Shown piece by piece: positions 8,883 to 18,055 of a DNA stretch of 34,827 nucleotides (its first letter is position 1; each line of letters begins with the position of its first letter). This DNA comes from OPU3-GD-OMZ sp001901525 (lineage in GTDB: Bacteria > Pseudomonadota > Gammaproteobacteria > Methylococcales > Methylomonadaceae), in the NCBI GenBank assembly GCA_963981505.1, contig CAXCEI010000015.1, forward strand, positions 1-34,827, written 5' to 3'. The notes beneath the pieces are model-generated. The model worked only from the letters and a program-made list of their open reading frames with translations. It was not told the origin of the DNA and searched no databases. The translations under genes were made by a program, and so were the position numbers.

Positions 8883-8921
8883 AAACCTGTTTCAACCCTC
8901 TTGTTGAAACAGGTTTTTTTT
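8883..8921 (+). terminator. Rho-independent terminator of htpG
   Basis: Arms 8883-8896 and 8903-8916 form a perfect 14-bp stem with a 6-base loop, and a run of eight T ends at 8921. This is a strong intrinsic terminator just downstream of htpG. It separates htpG from the recCBD genes. Confidence 0.88.
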
Positions 8922-8937
8922 ATGTCTTAAGAAAACA

Positions 8938-8964
8938 TTGTGACTAAAATTCCTGTGATATTAT
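8938..8964 (+). promoter_or_regulatory. Candidate promoter of recC
   Basis: TATTAT at 8959-8964 is preceded by TGA, giving an extended -10 element, and TTGTGA at 8938-8943 is a possible -35 with a short 15-base spacer. It lies just after the htpG terminator and about 70 bases before recC. The match is modest. Confidence 0.35.
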
Positions 8965-9032
8965 TAATCCAACGAATGACTTTTCATTATTTTTTTTATT
9001 GAGTCCAGTCTGAATTAAACGATAGATATGAA

Positions 9033-12000
9033 GTGTTGATTGTTCACAGTTCAAATAAGAGCGAAAATTTAGTGGCGCACTTGATCAAAGTGTTAGAGAG
9101 TCGGCCGCTTTCATCGCCTTTTAATCAAGAACATTTTTTAGTACAGAGTCAGGGCATGGAGCGTTGGTTATGTCAACAATTAGCGGCGCATTTTCCGGTA
9201 TGGGCTAATTATCAGTTCTTATTTCCCGGTAAATTCTTTAATGACTTAATTCAAAGTCTAGATGCCCGGCTCACCAGCTCTGCCTTTTCTAGAGGACGTT
9301 TGTTGTGGGTCATTGAGCGGATTTTAAGAACAACAGAAGAAGCAACTTTGACGCAATATCTGACGGGTAGTCAATCGGCACTGAAAAGATTTCAATTAGC
9401 ACAATCGTTAGCACATGTTTTTGACCAATATCAAATGATGAGGCCGGACTGGTTAAGTGCATGGGAAAATGATTCCTTGGTTACAGCGCATGAAGTCGAA
9501 CGCTGGCAGCAGCGATTGTGGCAGGACATTGTTGCCATATTAGGAAACAAGCACCGAGGCTCTGTATGGCTAGAGGCCATAGACTTGTTAGATAAAAAAC
9601 CTGCGGGTTTTTTAACACAGCAATTACCTGAGCGTGTTTCTGTACTGGGGGTGAACGCAATGCCACCGATTTTTTTTAACTTTATCCAGAGTCTTTCCAA
9701 GCATTGCGATGTGCATTTATATTTATTACAGCCCAGCCAATTTTATTGGAATCGATCAAATACTAAAACCGTACTTGAGAATAACCTGATAGAGAGTGGC
9801 TTAGCATCAAAGGGTGAGTCTTTCGAAGTGGATCACCCTTTGTTATCCTCATTGGGGCAGTTGGCGTGGGAATTTCAAGCGTTGATTTTACAAGAAGGCC
9901 GTATTGATCAGGAGTTTACGAGCTTTGATGATCATGACGGTCATGAATGGACTAATCTGCAACAACTTCAAAGTGATCTTTTAAATAACAGCTGCGTTAA
10001 AAAACAGGCAGTTAATGACAGCTCTATTGGTTTTCATGCCTGTCATTCTCGGTTACGGGAAGTAGAAGTATTGAAGGATCAATTGTTAGCCACGTTAGAA
10101 AAAAACCCTGAAATTGAATTGCGTGATATTTTGATTATGGCGCCTAATATTCAGGATTATACCCCCTTCATTGCGGCTGTTTTTAGTGATATCCAGCATA
10201 CTGTTGCTGATCGTAGCCTTAAGTTGAATAATCCTCTAGTGGATTGTTTTATACGATTCTTAACGCTTAGCCAAAGCCGTGTCGGGTGGCGTGATGTGAT
10301 GGCGGTTTTAGAGCAACCCGCTGTTTGTACGCGCTTTGACTTGAATGCATCTCGGTTAAATATTGTTCGTTTTTGGATTAAAGAGCTCGGTATTCGTTGG
10401 GGATTATCACAGCAACATAAACAACAATGGGACCTTCCAGGAGGTGAGCAAAACACCTGGGCACATAGCTTAAATCGGTTAATGATGGGTTATCTCATGG
10501 GCGATGAGGATTCATTTGTTGCCGGTATCCTTCCTTACGCTGGTGTAGAAGAAAATGAAGCGGAAGCGCTTGGCGGTCTTTATGGTTTTATTGTCTTTCT
10601 GGCCCGGGTTGAGGCTGAATTAAAACAGTCTCGCTCAAGAAGCGAATGGTCAGATTTATTGATTACCTATACCGGGCAGCTTTTTTTTGAAGATAGGCAA
10701 TCACAAGCACAGTTGTTTGAGTTAAATAATCTGTTACTGGAGTTTACGGATGAAAGTGAGCTAGCCACGGATGTTGAAATTGAATTTCCGGTCGTAATCG
10801 ATTGGTTGAAAGGGACTTTGTCAGAAAGCAAATCCAGTAACGGTTTTTTAAGAGGACAGCTCACCTTTTGTTCTTTACTGCCGATGCGTTCAATTCCATT
10901 TAAGGTGATTTCGCTATTGGGAATGAGTGAGGGTGAATTTCCTAAAAGAGATCAATTTCAGACCATTGACCTGATGGGCATTTACAAACGCACTGGTGAC
11001 CGTTCTCGTTCTCTGGATGATCGTTATCAATTTTTAGAAGTGATGTTGTCGGTTCGCAAGAAATTGATTGTGACCTATATTGGCCAAGGTAATAAAAGTA
11101 ATGACGTGTTATCACCGGCCCTTGTGATTGTAGAATTATTACAAGTTTTAGAAAATCAATATGATTTGAAAGGCTTGTTAATAAAGCATCCCTTGAATCC
11201 ATTTAGTGCTCGTTATTATGAAGCAGGAAGTCAATTAGATAGTTTTTCAACGGTTAACTTTAAAACAGCAGTGGCAGTCAGTGACCCAGACCTTTTAGTA
11301 CACCCTTGGTGGCAAGGGGGGGTATCTCATAAGGATGTGGCATCTATTTCATTCAACCAATTGGTGCGTTTTTTTAAAAACCCACAGCGGTATTTTTTTA
11401 AAAATAGTTTAGGGGTAGAATTAGGAGTCTTAGGTAATTTTCCTGATGAGCGGGAACCTTTTTCGGTCAGTGGGTTAGAGGCTTATGCAATTGATCAGCA
11501 GTGGATTGAAGATAAATTAAATCAGAAACCGATTACTATGCAACACTTACAATCGGAGGGGCATTGGCCTGATGGCGCACTTGCAGAGGTGTTTTTTTCT
11601 GAAAAAAACATTGAGTTAGAGGCCTTTGTGGCGTTATTGCAAGGCCATGACTTAGGCAAGCGTCTTGATGATATTCATGTTGCGATTAAAGTGGGTCGCT
11701 ATCAGGTTACGGGTCAGTTAACCGGGTGTTACCAGTTTGGTTGTTTAATCTACCGATATGCTGAGTTGAAAGGAAGTGATTTTATGGCCGCGTTATTGCA
11801 GCATTTATTGCTCAGTCAAAAAAAACCACAAGTCACTCGACTCATGACCAGGAATAAAATAATTATCTTCCCTGAATCCCTTCAGGGCGAGATTGAATTA
11901 GAGGGTCTTATTAACATTTATTGTGAAGGCTTGTTAGAACCCAGTGCTTTGTTTATTGAGCCGGCATTTGCTTATATGAACCAACACAGTGCTCGAAACA

Positions 12001-12203
12001 ATGGCAATAGAGCAAAGAAAAGTCCGATGGACTTGGCACATGAAACACTTGAAAAACAAAGGCGCTATGGAGCGGCTGAAGTTTGCCTGCTGAGTCGGCA
12101 TCTGAGATTGGGAGAACATTTATTGGATTCTGTTTTTGAAGATTATTGTTTAAATATTTTACTGCCCATATGGAGTCAGGTTGATGTCCAAGACACGCTT
12201 TGA
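9033..12203 (+). CDS. recC: Exodeoxyribonuclease V gamma subunit
   Basis: RecC is the subunit of RecBCD that splits the duplex and scans the 3' strand for Chi during double-strand break repair. The 1056-residue protein is slightly shorter than E. coli RecC (1122). The N-terminus matches the family: LIVHSSNKSENL, then EHFLVQSQGMERWL, then LAHVFDQYQMMRPDWL. Later blocks include FCSLLPMRSIPFKVISLLGM and DDRYQFLEVMLSVRKKL, typical of the inactive helicase fold. The start is GTG at 9033, with TTG at 9036 as an alternative, and neither has a good Shine-Dalgarno sequence. The 3' end overlaps the recB start by 20 bases. Confidence 0.95.
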   Translation: MLIVHSSNKSENLVAHLIKVLESRPLSSPFNQEHFLVQSQGMERWLCQQLAAHFPVWANYQFLFPGKFFNDLIQSLDARLTSSAFSRGRLLWVIERILRTTEEATLTQYLTGSQSALKRFQLAQSLAHVFDQYQMMRPDWLSAWENDSLVTAHEVERWQQRLWQDIVAILGNKHRGSVWLEAIDLLDKKPAGFLTQQLPERVSVLGVNAMPPIFFNFIQSLSKHCDVHLYLLQPSQFYWNRSNTKTVLENNLIESGLASKGESFEVDHPLLSSLGQLAWEFQALILQEGRIDQEFTSFDDHDGHEWTNLQQLQSDLLNNSCVKKQAVNDSSIGFHACHSRLREVEVLKDQLLATLEKNPEIELRDILIMAPNIQDYTPFIAAVFSDIQHTVADRSLKLNNPLVDCFIRFLTLSQSRVGWRDVMAVLEQPAVCTRFDLNASRLNIVRFWIKELGIRWGLSQQHKQQWDLPGGEQNTWAHSLNRLMMGYLMGDEDSFVAGILPYAGVEENEAEALGGLYGFIVFLARVEAELKQSRSRSEWSDLLITYTGQLFFEDRQSQAQLFELNNLLLEFTDESELATDVEIEFPVVIDWLKGTLSESKSSNGFLRGQLTFCSLLPMRSIPFKVISLLGMSEGEFPKRDQFQTIDLMGIYKRTGDRSRSLDDRYQFLEVMLSVRKKLIVTYIGQGNKSNDVLSPALVIVELLQVLENQYDLKGLLIKHPLNPFSARYYEAGSQLDSFSTVNFKTAVAVSDPDLLVHPWWQGGVSHKDVASISFNQLVRFFKNPQRYFFKNSLGVELGVLGNFPDEREPFSVSGLEAYAIDQQWIEDKLNQKPITMQHLQSEGHWPDGALAEVFFSEKNIELEAFVALLQGHDLGKRLDDIHVAIKVGRYQVTGQLTGCYQFGCLIYRYAELKGSDFMAALLQHLLLSQKKPQVTRLMTRNKIIIFPESLQGEIELEGLINIYCEGLLEPSALFIEPAFAYMNQHSARNNGNRAKKSPMDLAHETLEKQRRYGAAEVCLLSRHLRLGEHLLDSVFEDYCLNILLPIWSQVDVQDTL

Positions 12204-15200
12204 GGTAACGCGTGAGGTTTTACTGCCCGGAATAAATTTAATAGAGGCTAATGCCGGTACTGGGAAAACATATACGATAGCCATGCTCTTTTTACGCTTT
12301 ATTGTTGAGCATGGTTTTTTAATTGACCAACTATTAGTGGTAACTTTTACGCATGCGGCAGCCGCTGAGTTGAAAGAGCGAATACGGTTAAGGTTGTCAG
12401 AAATATATCACTGTATTTCAGTTGAAAAGACCGGCTTAGATGACACTACCTCGCAGTGGTTACAAGGCTTAGAACTTGAAGAATCGGTTGTTTTGCAACG
12501 ACTAAAAACGGCGTTGTTAGATCTTGACCAAAGTGCTGTCTTTACTATCCATGGATTTTGTTATAAGACGTTACAAGAGTTTGCGGTTGAAAGTAAACAA
12601 TTATTTGAGCTTGATCTTATTGGCGATAGTCGGTCTATTCGGCAGCAGCTTGCTGATGATTTTTGGCGACAAACTATTTATCCATTAGCACCGCACGAGG
12701 GTGCAATTTTAACAGCGCAATATGATAATCCAACAGCGCTATTGGCAAGCATTAATGGTGTTGGGGGAGGTGTGACTGTCTACCCAGAAACGCAATCATT
12801 AACGGCGTGTCTTACACAAGTGCGTGCGGCTAAAGATGAATTGAAGTGCCAATTTGAATTATATTTACACACACTGTCAGAGGCTGTGACTCAACCGTTT
12901 TTTAAGAAAACATTTCAGGCTCAGTTTTTATCGTCCCATAAAGCTATTCAGCAATGGTTAACTACGGAACGTTTGACGTTTCCGTTAGAGGCTTTAAATA
13001 CTTTGTCTTATCAAGGTGTTCTAGAAGGCTTGAATGGTCAAAAATTCAGGACCACGAAAACACAAATAGGGTTAGATCGGAAGATTGATTATGTAGCGGA
13101 TTTAGGTATTCATTTCGGAGCTGTCGAGAAGGTGATCGAAACAAGTGAGTTTGCTCACATTACGCTACGGGGTTTGTTACTTGCTTATATTCGAAATAAG
13201 GAAGACGCTGTTCTTGAACAAATTCAATCGGCGTCATTTGATTGCTTGATTGGCCGCTTAGCTAACTTGATGGTCCAAGCCGATGGGATCACACTTAAAA
13301 AGGCATTACAGAAGCGTTATCAAGTGGCGCTGATTGATGAGTTTCAAGATACCGATCAGCAACAATGGACTATCTTTTCACAATTATTTGCACAGGAAAA
13401 ACACTTTTTATATTTGATCGGTGACCCTAAGCAGGCCATTTATAAATTTAGAGGGGCCGATGTTTTTTCCTATTTTAATGCGGCAAAATTAGCGCACCGC
13501 CAATACACCTTAACTGATAATTGGCGCTCAAGTCCTCGTATGGTAGGTGCAGTTAATACGATTTTTGAAAGTCAGGATAATGTTTTTTTATTAAATGGCT
13601 TAAGCTACCAATCGTGTCAAACCGCATTATCCGATGAGGCCAATTGTTTTAAATCAGGTGGTCACCGCTTGCCGGGCATGGTGTTATGGCAATTAGGGTG
13701 TAATGCGGAAAATAGCAGTGGTTTTTTAAAGTCTACCAACGCACAAATGCAAATTTCTGTTGCGGTCGTTAATGAAATTATTGATTTACTCACGCCGGGT
13801 AATGCCTTTGAGAAATCTATTGAGGGTCTAACGACAGCCATTGCGCCTAAGGATATTGCAATTTTGGTCCGGTCTAATGCGCAAGCAATAGACTATCAAA
13901 ATTTGTTACGTGAGGTTGGCGTTCCAAGTGTGTTGAATAGTGCTAAATCAGTGTTTGAGACTACTGAAGCGAATGAATTTTATTTAATTTTACAGGCGAT
14001 AGCACAGCCGAATAATACGGTGTTACTGAAACAATTTTTAACGGTAGCGTGGTTAAATGTGAGTGCCCCTGAGTTAATTTCGATCGTGGAAAATGATGGC
14101 TTGCTAGGGCAATGGTCATCACGACTATCAGAATATTATTTAATCTGGAAAAAGCAAGGGTTATTAGCAATGACCTATAAGTTGTTAGCAATTGAAGAGG
14201 TTGCATGCAAGCTCTCTAGTTGCTCAGCCTTTGAAAGGAAGATGAGTAATATTTTTCAATTGGCTGAATTAGTACAGACGGCAGAAACACAAGAAAATCT
14301 AAACATCAACGGGACACTGGATTGGTTACAACGGTCTATAGCCGATTTGAAGTATTCTGAACAGGAATTGTTACGATTAGAAAGTGATGAGCAGGCGATC
14401 AATATTTTGACAGTGCACCGCTCAAAGGGGTTGGAGTTCTCAGTTGTTTTTTGTCCCGTTTTATGGCAACACAATCAACATGTTCAGAAAGAGAATTCAG
14501 TGATTCAGTGTCATGAGAATGATTTAATGGTGGCTGATTTAGGGTCTTCAAAATTTGAAGATCGAAAACAGTTAGCTCTGCAGGAATCTTTTGCAGAAGA
14601 TGTTCGTTTAAGTTATGTGGCAATGACGAGAGCGAAACTAAGGTGTTATATTGGCTGGGCCAATGTTCGCACAAAGGAAAATAGTAATCGTTCAGCCTTG
14701 GCGTGGTTGTTATTTGATGCGCCAGTAAATAATTCAGCATTGAGTGATGATTTTAGCCGGCAACAAGGCGATTTACAGGCGCTGGTGAGCCAGCATAGTA
14801 GGTTTTTTGAATATCATTTACTGCCAGCAGATCAATCGGTTAGCCATCTACGGTCGATAAAGAAAACGCCACTACTGATAGCACCTGAAAAGTGCCTTCG
14901 TGATCTTAAGACACTGTGGCAGATAAATAGTTACACGGGGTTGGCAACATTGAGTATTGATGAGGCTAATGAAGGGAAGCGTGACAACAGTGAAGATGGG
15001 TCTATAGAGGGCCTTGTGACGCCTGTAGTCGATCAATTACCAAAAGGAAGTCGGCTCGGGAATGTGGTCCATGAGTTATTAGAAAAAAATGCCTTTTCTG
15101 AACTGGCCAAACACGGTGATAGTTCCTTTAAAGTTGATCAGGTCTGTGCCCGTTTTGGTTTGAAACTTGATCGTCCTGCATTAATGACTGATTTGTTACA

Positions 15201-15723
15201 ACAGGTTGTTAGTACACCGTTAAACGAACAAGATCATGAATTTTATCTTGCTCAAATTGACAATCAGCACTGCATCAAGGAAATGCCTTTTTATTTATCG
15301 CATGCGCAAATTAATACCCAACAGATTAATATTATTTTGGGAAATGAGGTGACCTATAGGTCTTTAACGCCTAAAAATTTAGTTGGGTATATGACAGGGT
15401 TTATTGATTTGGTCTGCCTTCATCAGGGCAAATATTATTTGATGGATTATAAAAGTAATTATTTAGATGACTACAGTTCAGCAGGAATGATAGAAGCGAT
15501 GCGGACACATAATTATGGCTTACAAGCCTGGCTTTATAGTGTGGCGTTGACTAATTTTTTACAAGAAAAGGTTCCTGAATATAATTACCGTAGCCATTTT
15601 GGCGGCGTGCTTTATTTATTTGTTCGAGGAATGGAACCTGATCGGCCGGGGAGTGGCGTTTATTCTTTTCTACCTGACGCTGATAAATTACAACAATTAA
15701 CCCGGTTGTTTGCTGATGGATAA
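12184..15723 (+). CDS. recB: Exodeoxyribonuclease V beta subunit
   Basis: RecB is the 3'-5' helicase and only nuclease of RecBCD. I start it at the ATG at 12184 because GGAG at 12172-12175 is correctly spaced; a TTG sits one codon earlier. The superfamily I helicase motifs are present: Walker A ANAGTGKT at residues 22-29 (K28), VTFTHAAAAELKERI, LIDEFQDTDQQQW, LIGDPKQAIYKFRGAD, TVHRSKGLEF and SYVAMTRAK. The C-terminal nuclease has D1075 in FIDLV and D1088-Y-K1090 in MDYKSN, with the same 13-residue spacing as E. coli D1067 and D1080. The 1179-residue length equals the family norm. The gene overlaps recC by 20 bases and recD by 8, so translation is probably coupled. Confidence 0.97.
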   Translation: MSKTRFEVTREVLLPGINLIEANAGTGKTYTIAMLFLRFIVEHGFLIDQLLVVTFTHAAAAELKERIRLRLSEIYHCISVEKTGLDDTTSQWLQGLELEESVVLQRLKTALLDLDQSAVFTIHGFCYKTLQEFAVESKQLFELDLIGDSRSIRQQLADDFWRQTIYPLAPHEGAILTAQYDNPTALLASINGVGGGVTVYPETQSLTACLTQVRAAKDELKCQFELYLHTLSEAVTQPFFKKTFQAQFLSSHKAIQQWLTTERLTFPLEALNTLSYQGVLEGLNGQKFRTTKTQIGLDRKIDYVADLGIHFGAVEKVIETSEFAHITLRGLLLAYIRNKEDAVLEQIQSASFDCLIGRLANLMVQADGITLKKALQKRYQVALIDEFQDTDQQQWTIFSQLFAQEKHFLYLIGDPKQAIYKFRGADVFSYFNAAKLAHRQYTLTDNWRSSPRMVGAVNTIFESQDNVFLLNGLSYQSCQTALSDEANCFKSGGHRLPGMVLWQLGCNAENSSGFLKSTNAQMQISVAVVNEIIDLLTPGNAFEKSIEGLTTAIAPKDIAILVRSNAQAIDYQNLLREVGVPSVLNSAKSVFETTEANEFYLILQAIAQPNNTVLLKQFLTVAWLNVSAPELISIVENDGLLGQWSSRLSEYYLIWKKQGLLAMTYKLLAIEEVACKLSSCSAFERKMSNIFQLAELVQTAETQENLNINGTLDWLQRSIADLKYSEQELLRLESDEQAINILTVHRSKGLEFSVVFCPVLWQHNQHVQKENSVIQCHENDLMVADLGSSKFEDRKQLALQESFAEDVRLSYVAMTRAKLRCYIGWANVRTKENSNRSALAWLLFDAPVNNSALSDDFSRQQGDLQALVSQHSRFFEYHLLPADQSVSHLRSIKKTPLLIAPEKCLRDLKTLWQINSYTGLATLSIDEANEGKRDNSEDGSIEGLVTPVVDQLPKGSRLGNVVHELLEKNAFSELAKHGDSSFKVDQVCARFGLKLDRPALMTDLLQQVVSTPLNEQDHEFYLAQIDNQHCIKEMPFYLSHAQINTQQINIILGNEVTYRSLTPKNLVGYMTGFIDLVCLHQGKYYLMDYKSNYLDDYSSAGMIEAMRTHNYGLQAWLYSVALTNFLQEKVPEYNYRSHFGGVLYLFVRGMEPDRPGSGVYSFLPDADKLQQLTRLFADG

Positions 15724-17353
15724 AGTAGTAGATATACAGTCTAGTCGTGGTATGGGTTGGGCGTTGAGACATTTTTTGTTAGCAGGCTCTGGCTTGATGG
15801 GGGGAGATAAGAAAAACTTTGAAGCATTGTTAATGGAACTTCAGCAAGCCATTCAGCGGGGGGATACCTGCATTTCCTTAGGTGCCCCGGAACAAGCATT
15901 GTTATTCCGTAGTCGTTGGTTTAATGGCGGGCAAAAGCAACCGCTGGTTATCGCGGGCAATAAACTTTATTTTTATCGGTATTGGCATTATGAAAATATA
16001 CTTGCTGAAAAGATCCTGTGCTACTCCGCTTATAAGCGGGATAAAGCACTTTTGTCTCGATTGCTTGAGCGTTATTTTCCTGTGGCGGACCCTGATTCTA
16101 CGGTACAACGTGATGTGCTTACAAAGGTCTTGCAACAGTCTTTTAGTGTGATTTCTGGCGGGCCTGGAACCGGTAAAACAACCTTGGTTGTTAAGTTGCT
16201 GGCGATGGAACAGGAGTTAGCCAACCGGTCGTTGAAAATTGCATTAGTCGCACCCACAGGAAAAGCGGCCATTCGTCTCCAATATGCAATAAATGAAAAT
16301 AGAATTGGTTTGCCTTGTGATGAAAAAATTCAATCTGCAATACCGCAAGAAGTGACAACGATTCATCGCTTGTTAGGATTTCGTTATGGTAGTTCACTAT
16401 TCATTCATAATAAGTCTAATCCACTTGATTATGATTTGCTGGTGGTTGATGAGGCATCAATGATTGATTTGTCATTAATGACTAAATTGGTGACAGCTTT
16501 AACCGCGCAAACGAGGGTTGTGTTGGTCGGTGATAAAGATCAATTATCTTCGGTTGAGACAGGGTCTGTGTTAGCGGATTTGTCAGCAAGTACATTCGTT
16601 ACCACGTGTGAATTATTGAAAACCTATCGATTTAATACTCAAATTAAGGCGTTAGCCTTTTTGGTTAATCAACAACGTGCGAGTGAGGCATGGGCGATGT
16701 TAATGGATCCCGCAAGTGAGGCGGTCAACGGTATGGAAACGGAGTATATGGATTTTATTACCCATAAATACCATTGTTTTTTTAGAGCTATTGCAGATAA
16801 AGCAACAGTCAGCCAGCTTTTTGAAAAGTTAGCTGATTTTGTGGTACTTTGTACTAATAAGCGCGGACCCAAAAGTGTTGAAGCCATTAATCAGGGTGTT
16901 GAGCGGCGATTACGTGATAATAATATTATTCTTCAACAAGAAGAGTGGTATCTAGGGCGACCGGTATTAATCCATGAAAATGATTCTGTTTTAGGCGTTT
17001 TCAATGGAGATGTTGGTATTTGTTTGCCAGATCCTGAGCAAAACAATCAACTCATGGTCTGTTTTGAGCAGTCTAATGGCGGCATTAAAAAAATCCTCCC
17101 GTCACGCTTACCAAAGAGCCAGACAGCTTTTTCGTTAACTGTGCACAAAAGCCAGGGGTCACAGTATAGAGAGGTGATGCTAGTCTTGCCCGAAAGTTAT
17201 AACCCTATTTTAACCAAGGAAGTTGTTTATACCGCAGTGACTCGGGCTCGGGACAAGGTTTGGGTGGTTGCTGATAAAGAGGTTTTAATACAGGCTATTA
17301 AGGTCAAAATCAGCCGCCAAGGTGGCCTTAGGGGGAAATTAAGGGTTAACTAA
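15716..17353 (+). CDS. recD: Exodeoxyribonuclease V alpha subunit
   Basis: RecD is the 5'-3' helicase motor of RecBCD. I prefer the ATG at 15716, which overlaps the recB stop as ATGGATAA, over a TTG two codons upstream. The protein is then 545 residues, somewhat shorter than E. coli RecD (608). Walker A is GGPGTGKTT at 148-156 with K154. VVDEASMIDLSLM is the Walker B region, VVLVGDKDQLSSVETGSVL is motif III, and the last motif is VYTAVTRARDKVWVVAD. The order recC-recB-recD without ptrA in between is common outside enterics. With RecB and RecC it makes a complete enzyme for break repair and for degrading linear foreign DNA. Confidence 0.96.
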   Translation: MDKVVDIQSSRGMGWALRHFLLAGSGLMGGDKKNFEALLMELQQAIQRGDTCISLGAPEQALLFRSRWFNGGQKQPLVIAGNKLYFYRYWHYENILAEKILCYSAYKRDKALLSRLLERYFPVADPDSTVQRDVLTKVLQQSFSVISGGPGTGKTTLVVKLLAMEQELANRSLKIALVAPTGKAAIRLQYAINENRIGLPCDEKIQSAIPQEVTTIHRLLGFRYGSSLFIHNKSNPLDYDLLVVDEASMIDLSLMTKLVTALTAQTRVVLVGDKDQLSSVETGSVLADLSASTFVTTCELLKTYRFNTQIKALAFLVNQQRASEAWAMLMDPASEAVNGMETEYMDFITHKYHCFFRAIADKATVSQLFEKLADFVVLCTNKRGPKSVEAINQGVERRLRDNNIILQQEEWYLGRPVLIHENDSVLGVFNGDVGICLPDPEQNNQLMVCFEQSNGGIKKILPSRLPKSQTAFSLTVHKSQGSQYREVMLVLPESYNPILTKEVVYTAVTRARDKVWVVADKEVLIQAIKVKISRQGGLRGKLRVN

Positions 17354-17384
17354 TTTCGTAGCCGTTAGTTTTTTTAGGCAGTCT

Positions 17385-17413
17385 TTGAGTTTTGCCTCAG
17401 ATCAGTTTAGAAT
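17385..17413 (+). promoter_or_regulatory. Candidate sigma70 promoter of the small membrane protein
   Basis: TTGAGT at 17385-17390 and TAGAAT at 17408-17413 are separated by the ideal 17 bases. The -10 differs from consensus at one base and the -35 at two. It lies 45 bases before the ATG at 17458 and downstream of recD, so the small gene may be transcribed independently of recCBD. Confidence 0.5.
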
Positions 17414-17457
17414 ACTATATTAAATTGAAGTTAATATTGACTGAAGAGGTATTAAGC

Positions 17458-17811
17458 ATGGCTGAAGAGAAAATGTCTGAAGTGACTAAGATTCTGATTG
17501 CATTTGTTTGTGTGATGATTACTGGTGGAGTTATCATTGCAACATCAGGGGTTTCTAATGAGCAGAAAGCATCTAATGCGATTTTGACTCATTATAGCAA
17601 TATGTCTAGAATCGCACAGTACCAGTGTCCTAAAGCTATTCTGAAGCAGACAGGTGAAAAGGCTTACGTTGTTAGTAACACTGAATCTGATAAAGAAACT
17701 TATGTTACTTTGTCGTATGAAGGCAGTGAAAAATTCTCTACGGCATCTTGTTCGATCGATCGATTTGGAAAAGTGACACAAGTAGTGGTTGATGGGAAAG
17801 AGATGCTTTAA
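17458..17811 (+). CDS. Small membrane-anchored protein of unknown function
   Basis: I do not recognise this 117-residue protein. The start is the ATG at 17458, supported by AGAGG 8 bases upstream; the reading frame is open further upstream but lacks a ribosome site there. A short, mostly polar N-terminus is followed by one hydrophobic helix at about 11-31 (ILIAFVCVMITGGVIIATSG). The remaining 85 residues are polar and probably periplasmic. They contain two cysteines, C57 in QYQCPKA and C98 in TASCSIDRF, which could form a disulfide. The rest looks like a small beta-rich domain ending in GKVTQVVVDGKEML. The gene has its own candidate promoter and a downstream hairpin, and looks like a real single-gene unit. 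Confidence 0.75.
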   Translation: MAEEKMSEVTKILIAFVCVMITGGVIIATSGVSNEQKASNAILTHYSNMSRIAQYQCPKAILKQTGEKAYVVSNTESDKETYVTLSYEGSEKFSTASCSIDRFGKVTQVVVDGKEML

Positions 17812-17874
17812 ATGTTTCCCCCTTAAATCTTTAGGCGGAAGACGACTAGAGGTTTGACGCGCGCATTGTCAGAT

Positions 17875-17902
17875 AAAGGCGAATCTTTCGGGATTCGCCT
17901 TT
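17875..17902 (+). terminator. Hairpin terminator after the small membrane protein
   Basis: Arms 17875-17885 and 17892-17902 form a perfect 11-bp stem (AAAGGCGAATC / GATTCGCCTTT) with a 6-base loop. The A-run before and T-run within the stem suit a bidirectional intrinsic terminator, though the T-tract after it is interrupted. Confidence 0.65.
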
Positions 17903-18055
17903 CTGTTTGTATTAAAGGATTTTTTTTCGGGGTTGTAGGCAATATTTTAGTTTTTTGATAGCGGTGATTATGAGTCGTTACGTGCGCGTGACTTGATCGA
18001 TCACTATTCTTAACTACACTCTATTCGTATTATTAATGAGGTATTTTTCAACACA

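Noticed and set aside
14399..14740. 113-codon open frame antisense to recB.
   Set aside because: It lies wholly within the conserved helicase region of recB, has no ribosome site and no recognisable protein.
16438..16445. Octamer GCTGGTGG in recD, and again at 33441-33448 in comEC, identical to E. coli Chi.
   Set aside because: About one copy is expected by chance in a window of this size on both strands, and Chi sequences differ between species. Two copies prove nothing.
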